The translations under genes were made by a program, and so were the position numbers. A DNA stretch of 64,000 nucleotides from Larimichthys crocea (Eukaryota > Chordata > Actinopteri > Sciaenidae), in contig NC_040017.1 in the NCBI RefSeq assembly GCF_000972845.2, positions 20,904,742 to 20,968,741 on the forward strand, read 5' to 3'. The notes below the pieces were generated by a model, which searched no databases, was not told where the DNA came from, and saw nothing but the letters and a program-made list of their open reading frames with translations. Below, piece after piece: positions 1 to 11,964 of this stretch (the stretch's first letter is position 1; every line of letters begins with the position of its first letter).

Positions 1-78
1 AATGCCATGATACAAAAACATTCGAGCTAGGCATCTTTAACAGCACCATTACATTTTTATGTCGAGTGAACTGATTTC

Positions 79-81
<3 letters not shown>

Positions 82-117
<36 letters not shown>
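82..117. repeat. (CA)n microsatellite
   Basis: An uninterrupted CA tract of about 18 units. Confidence 0.95.
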
Positions 118-119
<2 letters not shown>

Positions 120-380
120 ATGTAAAATACAGCAGCACCAGACATTCACAAAGATGTTCAGGCTCTGCGGTCAAACACACATACAATGTCGCAGTGTAAG
201 ATTTGCTGTGGTCTAAGCAGACTCGACCGCTACTATTGTTTTTATCCCTTTTGTCTTTTTGGTGACCCCCTCCTTTACACACGCACTCACACTCGCAAAC
301 ACATGCCAGCGCACACATGCAAACACATGAGCCTACACACAAACACAAACCCCCCGGTGCATGCGCCCACACACATGCAT

Positions 381-381
<1 letters not shown>

Positions 382-412
<31 letters not shown>
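382..412. repeat. (CA)n microsatellite
   Basis: An uninterrupted CA tract, about 15 units, within a 150-bp CA-rich stretch. Confidence 0.95.
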
Positions 413-416
<4 letters not shown>

Positions 417-489
417 CAGCATACATGAACTTCTGGCTTCATGTTTAAAGTATGCAGTTTGTGTGCGTGTATGTGTGTGTGTGTCAAAC

Positions 490-514
490 AAAAAAAAAAA
501 AAAAAAAAAAAAAA
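490..514. repeat. Poly(A) tract
   Basis: A run of 25 adenines. No SINE body is recognisable beside it. Confidence 0.95.
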
Positions 515-3189
515 GTAAGGGGAGGGGGAGAAATGGAGAAGGGAAAAGTGGGACAAGAGAGAGTCAGAGAAAGAGGGAGAGAGAAGTTGAGCCACAGAAC
601 AACGCTGCTGCGAGCAGCTGTGGCACTCCCAGATTTCCCCCTGATTGCTTTCAGCTGGTACTTGAACCCTGGGCCTTTTGGGTTTTGGAGGCCAGCCCAG
701 ACCCCACAATCCCCCCAGCGCCCCATCCAGCTGCCTGACCCCTCCCTGACCCCGTGCCGAGGATAGGAAAATACGAGCCGTGCCAAGCCAGAGAGACTCT
801 TTTATTTTGCCTGCTGGCATGCTGCCGGTGACCAGGACTTACATAATGGGAAACATAGCAGGACCCAGGAGAAAGCAGCCCCTGCCCCCCTTTCTCTTTT
901 TCCTTACCGATCGATCCTCCCCCTTTCTACCCCATCTCCTTTCTCCTCTTCTTCATTTCTTTTCTCACTCCGCTCCCCTCTCGCCCCCACTTGCTCCATC
1001 CTCTTCCTTCCCCTGTGCACTCTGCCTCCCCTCCTGTTTGTGATATATCTTTTTGGGCCCACTCGCCTGGGCACATTTATTACAGACAGCCTCGACACAA
1101 TCCTGAAGCCGAGCCACCAGCAACATAACGGCACAGTGCGCGCACACAGACACACTAAAACGCACGGGCGCACACACACACACAGATACAGCGTGGGCGT
1201 GTGTTTGCATACGGCTGAGCATTTACAGCTTGTGTTGTGCATCCTTTCGTCGAGGACTTTAATGGAAGAATGTACATGTGGTAATTAAACGTTACTTCCG
1301 CATCAGGACATAGAGCACAGCAAAGCATTTTTGCATAAAATAGTCATTTTTTACCACTTATTTTATGTCTCCACTGCGGTGATGTGATGTCTTGAGGTTT
1401 TTGTTTTGCTTTATTTTAGCTCAATAAAGCAGATTCCTATCAACCACGGTGAAATGGCAACAAAATCCTGAATCATGAATGAGTCTTTAAGAAACACTAT
1501 ATACTATGTTCAGCCTCAGTTTGTTTGGTTAAGGGATGTCAGTGCAAGGAAACTCTTCACTTTGCTGTTACTGTACCTAATATACAGAAACTCTGGTACT
1601 CATGGATTACAGATCCTGCCTGTCGCCATTTATTGGGTCTAATTTTATGACTCTCTTTATAAGAATTCATTTGGAAAAAAGAAACAGTACAAGTGAAAAA
1701 AAAAAAAAGAGCACTTGGTGTATTAACGCTTGATTTCCCTTTATGTCTGAACTAAAGAATGGGAGAGCGGGGCAGCTTGTCAAACCTCTGAACTGCCAAA
1801 TAACCTTTCCACTCATGTTAGCCTCTCGGTTTGATAGAAGTCCACTGGGAGCCAATTTGGAGGTGATCATAAACCAATTAGTTGTACAGTGTTTTTTTTT
1901 AAGGATGACATCACCAGACCACAGTGCAGAGTTTAGTGAGGTCTAGACTGGCTCGTCACAGCTGAGGCAGACACCACAGAAATAGGTGGCGTGTGTGTCT
2001 GTAAAAAACCCCAAAACAAGAGTGTAGGGACTATTAGTTCTATTTTAGTTTGATTCACGCTTCATTGAGAACCATTACAGTACAGATGGTTGAAACAATG
2101 TAACGGCAAATGCACGTGGGAAGCAGGCACTTTTACTTAAAGGATAATTGTGATTTATTAGGCGTACAACTTGGGCATTTAAAAACATTTTTTTATCATG
2201 TTATTGTTATTTTTGTGTTTTATTATTGAATTATTGTCATAATAGTGTTAAATAGTGTTCATGTTAGCTGCCATCGTTTTCAGTTGGCACGGAAACTGTT
2301 GTAGCGGTGGCATGGAGTAATTTGTATGTTAATTCAAGAGTTCTCTAAGTTGATCATCTATGCTTAATATTAATGACCTCTCTCTACCTTCAGGGACACG
2401 TTATAGATTACAGATTGCTAATAGAAATATCTGTGAGAAATCTTCCCATGTGCTCTCAAGGTGATAAATGAAACTAAGGTCTGGGAGAATAGTTGTGCAC
2501 CCGACTTGTATTTTAAATTATATTTTCTTGTAAAATTAAAGACGGATTTCCACATTGTGGTCAATAAACTTTTCATATTCATATTCTTCAATGCTGCCGA
2601 CTAAGCTCTCTATGACCCGCTGACCTACTTGCTCCAACTGGTGGAAATCAGTACCAGAATTATTTCAATTGCTGGACAAATCTGAGACGTGTGTGACAAA
2701 TCAGAGAAAAAAAAACACACATGGTCAGAAGATCAGACAGATTATCTATAAACCTTTATTTGAAGGTAAAACGGAAAGTGAGTGCACCCGAAATGTCAGT
2801 AATCATCCGCCCTAATTTAGCTGTTGTTTTTCCAGCTAAAAAGCTTTTTACATGGGGCTTTGGATAAAATTTGCCTTGTGTTCTTGCCCTGTCAGACTTT
2901 TTGTAGTGTCACAATGTTTCCAGACTTCTGCAATCAAGGGAGAGGTCTGATAATATTATATATTTTTAATGCTTTAAACAAATCCCATGAAAAGACCAAA
3001 ACTAACAATGAATTGATCCTACTAACTACTAAGTATTTCCTGTGCATGCAAACGGTCTACTGTTGCACTAAAACTATTAAAGACACATCGACCTGCACCT
3101 TTCCTTCATTAGAATACGTTGTGTATGGATACAAAAACTTATTCTGAGTTGATCCCACATACAGTCATGCTGTCGTAAATAATCGCACT

Positions 3190-3529
3190 AAATCTGCAGC
3201 TGAAAACAGCCCGCTGCAATCTGACAAAAGGCTTTTTTTAAAGAGTGACACTATATTTTTGTGAACTGTTAAAAGTTTTACGTCTTCAGTCGGAAAGAAT
3301 GGGCCCGGGGCTGAGAGCCACAGACATGTTGGGGGAGTCAGGAAGGACTGAAAGATGAACTAATACAACTGGTGATTTTGCCTTTTCATGGGATTTGTTG
3401 AGAATAACAAAAATATAGAATATCGCCAGATTTATCCTCAGACTTGGCGACTATAACGTTACCAAGACCAAGAGGGGTTATGATCCAAACTGTGAAGACA
3501 AGTCGAAATAAACCAGAATTATCCTTTAA
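3190..3529 (-). mobile_element. Teleost DNA-repeat copy with ttaaaggataattctgg end
   Basis: Read on the minus strand it begins ttaaaggataattctggt and runs through gataaatctggcgatattc, caacaaatcccatgaaaagg, catctttcagtccttcctga and agtgtcactcttt. I recognise these segments as a widespread fish repeat. It may be one end of a larger element whose other end is at 2137. Confidence 0.6.
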
Positions 3530-4057
3530 GGTGAGGTTGGGTAATCTCCAACAAGCTCCCCTGTAGATCATGTACTATTTTTTTTCTTTTTCTCCTCTTC
3601 TCCTTCACCTCCTCATCACCCATCATCCTTTTCACTGTTCATCTTTTTCTCTCCTTGCGTCTGTCACTTCTTACAACAAATCCTCATTCCTGGGAAGGTC
3701 TCAATAGAGTGGAATAAGATTAAGTCATGGACGGCTGTTGAGGGAAAACGCTGACCTCTTCTCCTCCCTTTTGCTCTGTCTTTCATTTTTCAGTCTCTCT
3801 TTCTTGGCTCTTTTCTCCCCTCGACGCTCCTTTATTCTCGCTCTCCCGTGTACCCCCCAGCCTTCCAGATTGTAATAATAGTAATAATGATAATAACGGT
3901 GATGGGCCTGGTGACGGTGATGTAAAGAAACATAATATTAGAATAACAAACACACTCTCTAACCAATGGCCATCATTTGACCCCTGTGGATGTGAGTGTG
4001 TACGTACATGTGCGTACATATGCGCACACTCGCTCTCGAGCTTCTGAAACTCAGATT

Positions 4058-4088
<31 letters not shown>

Positions 4089-5404
4089 AGGAGTGCTGAA
4101 GAGAAAGAAGAGATAGAAAAAGACAGTGAGGGAGAGGGAGTTTGCTGGCATGCTGTATATACGGTCACTTCCTCTCCAGTTTAAACAGAGCAGGCTGTGC
4201 TGGCAACCTCCGCTCCCCACTCCAAATGGTTTGCATCATGTTTAAACCCCCCTGCCACCACCCCTCCCTCTCTCCCTCTCTCCTTCTCTCTCTCTCTTCC
4301 TTTCTCTATAAATCATCAAAATCTCAAACTTTATGTGTTTGAAAAAAAACGACACCCCTTTGCTTTCCCCTTGCAGAAGGGCATAAGAAAAAGCTATAAA
4401 ATGGTTCTAGGATCTCTTTCCACTTCAAACACCTCCCCCCCGCTCCCCTTTCCTCTTACCTCCCTCCATTCATCCAGCCCTCGGCCGGCCTCTCGTCACC
4501 CCTGTGTCCTGGTCATGGTGCTCTCATATCTGGCTGGGTAAACTTCCCTCCTCAAGAACCGACGTGGCTCCAGTAAAACACCACATAAGGGGAGCTGGTG
4601 GCCTCAGGAGGCAGATTATCTCCATGGATGAATTTCTATAGCAAACCCTCCTGTCTGTGAATCATGCAAGTCCCTGTTGGCAACTCGCTAAACGCCTGCG
4701 TGGGACATAAATGGCCTGATTTTAAGCTCTGATAAATATTCACTGATAGATGAAAAAATTCAACTGGCCATGAACAGTCAACTGAAACGTGAGCTGAGAT
4801 CACAGGCTGGTCATCCTTCAAATCATAATAACATAAAACTTTATATAAGACTGCCAGCTTCAAAACAGCCTTTGTTTTCCTGATAACTTTTTGCAGTTGT
4901 GACAACATTGACTAAGTAAGGAAGCTCATTCTTGACTTTGGGATCAGTGTGTTTGACAAGATAATCCTGGTTGGTTAAGATGCAAACCCTTTAACCGCAA
5001 AGCATTTTTTTCTATTTTTTCTATTTCACCTAGCAACTATCATGCGTTCGTACACACTCACCGATTTTTTTCCAGCTTTGAATCGACTAATTGATGTGAC
5101 ATGTTGTTGAGAGCTCGAAAAAAAGCCAGTGAGCGTCCTCCAGAAAGCGCAAGGCAGAGTTTAGTTTGCCTATCCTCGTGTGAAAAAAGCGCAGTCCTCT
5201 CCTCGATTTGAACGAGACCGGTCCAGCGACACACGGACGCTGCCAACGTAGGTTCCTTCCGAAAGAAAAAAAAAGTTGAACTTTTGCTGCACCTACATGG
5301 AAGGACACATTCCTAGTGAATATTTTGTAACACCGGTGATATATTTCTACTGTTTAACTCATGATCATCGCAACAAAAGATAAAATGATTGCTGTGGTGA
5401 TAAC
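3530..5404. other. Gene-free segment
   Basis: Pyrimidine-rich sequence lies at 3580-3860 and 4250-4310, and a GT/GA tract at 4058-4089. Positions 4550-4910 look unique. Around 5080-5130 a tcgactaattgat motif recalls hAT-type repeats, but not firmly. Confidence 0.4.
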
Positions 5405-5532
5405 TTTCCAGAGTTGTAAAATCCTGTCTGAGTATTATAAACCATTGTGCAGTTTTTTGGCAGTGTTCACTCAAGCTTTTAAATTCATTTATCTGTTACT
5501 CAAACTGGACCTCCTGGTTCATATTTCATTGT
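5405..5532 (+). repeat. Dispersed repeat, copy 1 of 2 in the window
   Basis: This stretch shares tttccagagttgtaaaatcc, then ctcaaactggac, tcctgg and atttcat, with the copy at 35754-35860, same order and orientation. The family is not recognised. The overlapping 178-codon open frame here is therefore repeat-derived and not a gene. Confidence 0.75.
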
Positions 5533-5730
5533 CTACTGGTACCTCTTACTTTTTAGTGTCCCCTGTAAACAGTTTCCATTGTCATCTGAGCTACTCGTCG
5601 TGTTTTCAGTTTCTGCAGCATGTTTCTGTATTTCATCGTGTTTTCTCACTTTGCAGCATTTTTTTATTTTTTTTTTTCCAAATGCTGCACACGTGTTGCC
5701 AAATTTGTGAAGATTTTATTTTTTCTTCAA

Positions 5731-5960
5731 GGACCAGTGTGTTGGATTTTTGGGTGGCCTCTAGGAGTGCAGCTTGCAACGATCGCACCTCCCCATCCAG
5801 TTGCAAGTATGAAGGAGAGATTGTGGCTTCAACCAAACGCCCTATCTGGGCTACTGTAGAAACATTGAGGAAACATATGAATAAATCATATTTTTAGGAG
5901 ATTATACTCAAATGAAAACATAATTGCGCATTTTACAGAAGTTGGAATAATTTCCAAATA
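5731..5960 (+). mobile_element. Degraded teleost repeat ('accagtgtgttggattt' family)
   Basis: It begins ggaccagtgtgttggattt and retains gtggcctctaggagtg, tgtagaaac, and ggagattatactcaaatgaa in the order I know from a common fish repeat. The copy is diverged, with no coding capacity. Confidence 0.6.
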
Positions 5961-7124
5961 CATTTCTCTTTTTGTGGTTTCATTTTCACTTTCATATATT
6001 TGGAAAATATTGATCAATCGAGTTTTGAGAAGATACACGTCATCTATCAGGAATAAATCACATTGTCGCAATAATTTAATGAGAAGAGGTAAAAAAAAAT
6101 GTACTCCGACTTTATAGGCAATGATGTATACACTATGTAATTTTTTTGTCATATCCTGTGAATCAGAGCCTAATTATAAATACAACAATAAACCAGTGTG
6201 TTGTGCCACTGTAGTATTGATTAAAACCTGAGGCACAGAGACAGATGACAAAGAGTGCTACTGAAATGTGGCTAGTGTTGACACGGTGTCTGACTTTGAA
6301 AATTTTTTATTACTTCTTCCCAAAACATGTTGTGACCTTATGCACGCACACACACAAAATGAAACTTCAAGATGAGTAAGTGTTATTTCTTTGACCACGC
6401 CATTGGTACCCTTTTACATCACTGCAAAACTGAGAATTTCAGCCGTGGGAGGTAAACAAAACAACTCTCTTTTCAACCATATTAGTGTCAAATCAAAATA
6501 TGTTTTGCCCTTTTGAAACCTCTCACATTGTTTGTTTTGAATGGAAAGACTTATTGTACCATTTATGTACAAAGACTTAGCAGACAAGCTCTTTCAAAGT
6601 CAATAAACCACCACCTTATGGGTTTATTGGAGAGGACCTGCACATGAATTTGATTTTGATGGACTTGCAGTGCTTACGCAGTATGCTCACACTGGTCTGC
6701 ACCTCACTGTGTGTGCTCTTAAAAATAGAAATTAGACAAGGTTTTTGAAATAAAAACTGAGTAGCGTAACCACGGCACAAGGCAGCCAAAATTTGTGGTT
6801 CAGTGTGTGCGGCCTTGAGTGCCAAAAGGATAAAATGTTCCTCTTAAATACGTCAGATTCTGATTATCTATTCATTGTCTATTCATTGAGCTGAGGTGTT
6901 GCTTTGCTTTGATTTCATTTCGTTTTATGTGCGCGTGTCTCCTTAGCACGTATACCATCGCACATGTGTGTACGCTTGAGTTGGCACCCGCTTAGTCATT
7001 AAGCTTGGCTGTCCCTACACAGACCCCTCGCTGTCTTTAGTCATAAAGGGGATCTCTCCAAAGCCTGAGGAGACTCTATAAATCAGCCAAAATAGTTTGA
7101 GCATCGTCCTGGCCTGCTGGCTGG

Positions 7125-7165
7125 CACACACACACACACTCACACACACATATTTATATATATAT
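7125..7165. repeat. (CA)n/(TA)n compound microsatellite
   Basis: CA units pass into a TA-rich segment, with more CA beyond. Confidence 0.9.
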
Positions 7166-7341
7166 GCAGACACACACAGTGTAAGCACACCAACACACAC
7201 AGAGAGCGCTGACTACATGGGTGGGCACACATTACTGTCAGCTCCGGAGATGGAGCTGATAAAAACAGGCCCACAGTGCTGCAGATGAAGGGAAAGAGAG
7301 GCAATGTGGGGACAACCCATTTAAACTAATAGACACACATG

Positions 7342-7370
7342 CACACACACACACACACACAAACACACAC
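7342..7370. repeat. (CA)n microsatellite
   Basis: CA tract with a single AAA interruption. Confidence 0.9.
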
Positions 7371-9298
7371 CCCTTGGGCTTTGGCTCTCTGCTCTGTCTG
7401 TACAGATCATATTTCATCATCTCACCTCTAGATAAGAATGTTTATCAAAGGCTTTAAGTGTTTCTACTGAGCCCAGGTTTACACTCAAACTTGTGCTGCA
7501 ACACACTTTCTGCAGCTCCTCGCAAGTCTCTGATCCATTACAGATGGCATCCTTCTGCAAAAAAAAAAAAAAAAAAAAGACAAATAATATATTCATTTGG
7601 AATTGATTCACACTGATAAATTAGAAGGGGAATTACCATTGTGAGTCCTGGTGGTAGCTAGAAGAGGAAGAAGCTGCGCTCATTTCCATTTCAAACAAGT
7701 TGCGTTGCCCTCCAGCCTTATCTTCATTGACTGAACATGTTCCTCGCTCAGTAAACTGGACCTGGATCAAAACAAGTCTTTGATTAACACCATCCAAGGC
7801 TCAGGACCTCAGCTACTGAGGGCCAAAGAAACCACAGACAAAAGGTTGAGACCAGGTGTTGAGAGGGAAAGGTTAGGAGGTGTGTGAGCGTGCACAAGTG
7901 TAACAGTGTGGGTTGCAGAGGTGAAGAAAAAACTAAAGCAGCAAAGGAAAAATGTGAGTGTAAGTGAAAGGTACATCAGTGGAAAAATCACCTATGTAAC
8001 ACACGTAGCACATAGGTTTACATTTCTTTATGACAATGAGTCAGACACCAGTACAGAAGCATAAAATGACAGGAAACAATTAAACAGTTCATCAAATATT
8101 AATCAGCTTCCTTCTAAATCAACCGAGCCTTATCGCAAACCATATACATATGGTAATGAATACAAACTGAGCACGCTTAGGTAACAGTACGATCTTTTAG
8201 TGAGAAAACTTTGCACTGATTTAGTGCACCTTGGTAGCCGATGTCACATAGCCACAACGTCACTGCTTGTTTGTTTCATTGGTTTCATCTTCCACAGGTT
8301 TCAGAAGTGGAGTGTTTCGCTCGCCAGACTTTGTTAACTTGCACAGATTTTTCCTTGTTCTACGTGCTTCTACCGCGAGTAGGCAGACAACGTAGTTATA
8401 TAGTTTCCGATCGGAAATTTGCACATTTCATTTTGAAAATTGAGCGAATTTTCCATGCTCTGTACCGCTTGACAAGGCTGATTGCGGCATCCGTCAGAAA
8501 TAGAAGAGTCTCTCTAAAAGCACTTCTGGTGAAGTTTCAAACACTGTCTAGAATCAGAACCAGTGGCCATGGCGCTACCGTGCCCAATGTGATTGAACTG
8601 TGAGCTTCAAACAATAAACTCTGAAGTTACTTACTTATCTCCAGGCTGAAAATGCAGTTAATAATCGAAAAGACTAGCTGGCTTCAACATGTTGTAGGCG
8701 AATCGCTTTACTTCACCATATGCAAACATGTTGAAACATAAAGCATGCCATTGGCAAAAACACAAAAAAAACAAAAACATGTTCACACCTGGAACACTGA
8801 CATAAACTTTTCTCAAATGACTCAGCGACTTTAGGGTTCATGAACAATGAAGACACTCGAGGTCATCATTAGGCTAACTCTGTATAGTCATGGTAGCTTG
8901 CATACTTGCACTAAAAATCTCTGCAACAAAGGAGAAACACGGTAAAGTTCGAAAATCAACTTGCTGCTATTCTTTAATATTCTACCTCTATTTAGTTTTC
9001 ACTAGTTCCAATGTAGATAATCCATGTGCAAAGGTAAAAATAGGTAGCCAATTGGATATTAACTTTTTTGAAAATATACAATAATAACTTATAATCACAT
9101 TTTTGTCTGTTGCGCTGCAAATGACCTCCACCAGCCTCAGAATACCAGATAATAGAGGAGCGCACAACTCAGTGTTAGCAATGCTAAAAAAAGAAAGACT
9201 ACAAACTTCAAATTTCAAATATCAATCCCTACAAAAATAGATAAAGAACATAAAAAACACAATAACACAACAGCAGATTAGCTACGCCAAAACACTGT

Positions 9299-9312
9299 GC
9301 GCCCCCTAGTGG
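9299..9312 (-). promoter_or_regulatory. CTCF-type motif
   Basis: GCGCCCCCTAGTGG on the plus strand is a full match to the reverse complement of the vertebrate CTCF core consensus CCASYAGRKGGCRS. The same string occurs in some fish repeats, so binding is not assured. Confidence 0.45.
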
Positions 9313-9344
9313 AGCCCTAACTTTCAATATTGCTGCCAACTGTA

Positions 9345-9380
9345 CAAAAAAAAAAAAAAAAAAAAAAAACAAAAAAAAAC
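9345..9380. repeat. Poly(A) tract
   Basis: About 35 bases, nearly all adenine, with single C interruptions. Confidence 0.9.
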
Positions 9381-10433
9381 ACAAAGATAGATTTAAAATG
9401 TTAGTCAGTAATATAACTATTCCCTCTGGCACATACAGTTTTTATTTTCTCCAAGCCCTCCCTAATTATATACGTATATTCACCTTGAAACATAGTTTTA
9501 ATACATGGTAGGAGTTACATATCTATTGCCAATTCTTAGAATATCTATACAATGCCATATCAATTTATTCATTTTATATTATTCCCTTTTTTCATTTTTA
9601 ATGCACACGTTTAGTCCCTTTATTTTCTTGTATCATAGCATCGTTCATGTCTTTCTTTAATCTCGATGACATTTGTGGTTAACAGAGTGCAGCCTGATAT
9701 ATTTAGATGGGTGTTTTTTTTACTCACACAGGAAGACTGGTGTCATGCAGGACAATTTCCAAAGATTTAAAAAAAGAAAGTATTGTAAGCAGGCTGCATT
9801 TAAAAGCAGCACACAGGACACACACAAACTGACACACACACCTCTGTATGCTTTGCAGCAGAGTCATAACACACACTGTGTATCGTCTGCGGTACGACTG
9901 GTGACAGGCTTCTTATGACAATTATACCCTTGCTGCAATCAAGTCAATTGACAGACGTGCTTTAATTAGCCAAATTAAATAGGAGTTTGTGCACACTTTG
10001 CTCATGACTGCTTACTTATAATTAAAGGCGATGTGTCCAAAAACCGCATGCATAAGCCTACTACATGCATGGCTAAAAATAATTAGGTTTTAAGTCATTT
10101 TTTTATGGATGTGGATACCGCAGCAGTGACCGGGTCAAAGGGTTAGCTTGTTATGCATGTTCAGACACACACACACATGCATAGCCTCTCGTCTCGATGG
10201 TTTTCTCTTGAGTGACTAAAAGGCCATCAATAGCATCAGTGTTTGCATCCAAATCTAGTGACTCGGCCAGGGTTAACAGGCTTTCAGTCCGCACCAAGTC
10301 AACCCCCTGAGGTAATAGAAAGCAGCTGACCTGAAACCTCAGAGGACTGCAGGTTACAGCTTGGTGCTCTGACTAATGACCTCTTGTTTTCATAGCAAGT
10401 TGAGTGCCTGGGTGTTACATGTGGCCTCAATAG

Positions 10434-10435
<2 letters not shown>

Positions 10436-10478
<43 letters not shown>
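10436..10478. repeat. (CA)n microsatellite
   Basis: An uninterrupted CA tract of about 21 units. Confidence 0.95.
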
Positions 10479-10481
<3 letters not shown>

Positions 10482-10943
10482 GTCAGATGAAAGGAATCTT
10501 AGTTTAACAACAAGTGCAATGAACTTTGGAAAGTGTTAAATGTGACCTCAGTTGTCTGCAGTCGTCGTGAGTTGATGCACGGTTTTCACAGTTATTAACA
10601 TTTTTGGGTGCAGAATCTTGTACTGCTGTCAGATGTGACACAAATGAACTGATATGACATTTCTGCAAAAGCATATTTTCTTCAATTTTTTGCATGTACC
10701 ACACCAGAGGAAGTGTTTCACCACCTCCTCGCTCTTTTTTATCTCTCATATTCCAGTTCGTGGTTACTGATACTGTGAGCTTGTGTTTCTATGAATGTTG
10801 TATTTATCAGTCAAACTGAGCATTGATTTCAATTTGATAATCTTTGGTCACATACACTGAGAGGTTTGCAAAAAATATATATTCTATAATAACAAGCCCG
10901 AGAGATGACAGCTCTGTGAAGCTGTGATGAGGCAAGTGTTAAC

Positions 10944-11400
10944 CTCTGTGGCTGGGAAATGGAGCCAATGCAGACGTGCCAAAAAGCGCAATTCCTCAAA
11001 TGTCCACTTGAGGCTAAATTAGTCAGTCTCCATAAGTCCCCATGTTAAAATGTCCAACTTCACAGCGGAAAGCCTGGTACAAAAAAATGTTTTGGTCTCT
11101 ATAACTAGTTTCCCCGTTCATGACGACTGAACTGAGGGTGAATTTCTATAGGACTCACCCATTCAAAATATATTAAGGCTTAAAGTTATACATAATTAAC
11201 AGCCTGGCTCCTTTGATTGACAAATGGGTGTCGTTATAGATGGATTATTTGAGCACCCAGGCATCATTCAGCCTGCCTTAGATCCACCAATGATCCACAT
11301 CTTTGGTGATATTTATATTATATTATCACAGCCACATATTTTAGCTCCGAAAACTACGAATGATGTGATTCATGCTCTGTCCATTCTTTATACTGTCATT
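10944..11400 (+). mobile_element. Teleost interspersed repeat ('ctctgtggctgggaaat' family)
   Basis: I recognise this from fish genomes by its order of segments: ctctgtggctgggaaatg, gtccacttgaggct, ccccatgttaaaatgtccaa, gcctggtacaaaaaaatg, ttggtctctata, ttccccgttcatgac, and an end with ctccgaaaactacgaatg. It has no ORF. A fragment of the same family is at 60757. Confidence 0.7.
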
Positions 11401-11735
11401 GTAACGAGACAGATAAACCAAAGTATTAGACAAAACTGACGGTGGCAGAGAAAAGGTCATGGCATCAACAATGGCTTATGTGTGGATATAATCTGAGACT
11501 CTCAACATTAAAGAAAATTATACACTTACTAGCTTCAGGATCATCAGCTAAGGAAAGATACCCCATGAAACATAAGTTTTCAAAGTATCTGTGTGTCCTG
11601 CCAGGCCAGAGTTGGGTCACAGAGAAACTCCTGCAGCCCTCATCTGGCCTCTCTGTGGCTACAGGTGCTTCACATTAAGGCTCGTAAAACTCAGCGAGAG
11701 GGAAAAATTACTGCCACAATTTGTTAGAAAGGAAA

Positions 11736-11770
11736 GGGGGGGAGGTGTGGGGGTGGAGGGTGCGCGGGGG
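11736..11770 (+). repeat. G-quadruplex-type motif
   Basis: Four G-runs of 7, 5, 3 and 5 are separated by loops of 6, 4 and 5 bases, fitting the standard G3+N1-7 pattern. It is in gene-free DNA. Confidence 0.55.
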
Positions 11771-11917
11771 TACTGGAGTGGTGCTGTATATGGATACAGT
11801 ATTGACATACGTGACTGTGTTGTGTCTGCTGAACGCTTCAGCATTCCGATCCTGTGCCAGGAAAGGCCATATTGTTTTTGAATTGAACTCAAGTGTCATT
11901 TTCTGAGGAATGATTTA

Positions 11918-11920
11918 GTG

Positions 11921-11952
<32 letters not shown>

Positions 11953-11964
11953 GTGTGTGTGTGT
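11918..11964. repeat. (GT)n microsatellite
   Basis: GT tract with one GC interruption. Confidence 0.95.

Larger units (their letters stand above)
1..2136. other. Gene-free segment, low complexity then unique DNA
   Basis: CA tracts and poly(A) occupy the first 520 bases. The stretch 600-870 is GC-richer and 900-1030 is pyrimidine-rich. Positions 1040-1140 look unique and could be conserved non-coding DNA, unproven. No gene is seen. Confidence 0.5.
5961..9298. other. Gene-free segment
   Basis: Mostly AT-rich unique sequence with CA tracts near 7.1-7.4 kb and poly(A) at 7559-7578. An open frame of 120 codons at 8241-8603 has no recognisable domain and I do not call it a gene. Confidence 0.4.

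Noticed and set aside
655..700. B-box-like GGGTTCAAG on the minus strand
   Set aside because: No A box at the right distance and no tRNA-like fold.
5085..5320. Possible hAT transposon remnant (tcgactaattgat motif)
   Set aside because: Only about 20 bases resemble a hAT-type repeat and no second end was found.
5361..5897. 178-codon open frame on the plus strand
   Set aside because: It runs across two interspersed repeats (5405-5532 and 5731-5960), so it is not a gene.
10073..10082. MEF2-type site CTAAAAATAA
   Set aside because: A degenerate 10-mer expected several times by chance in 64 kb of AT-rich DNA.
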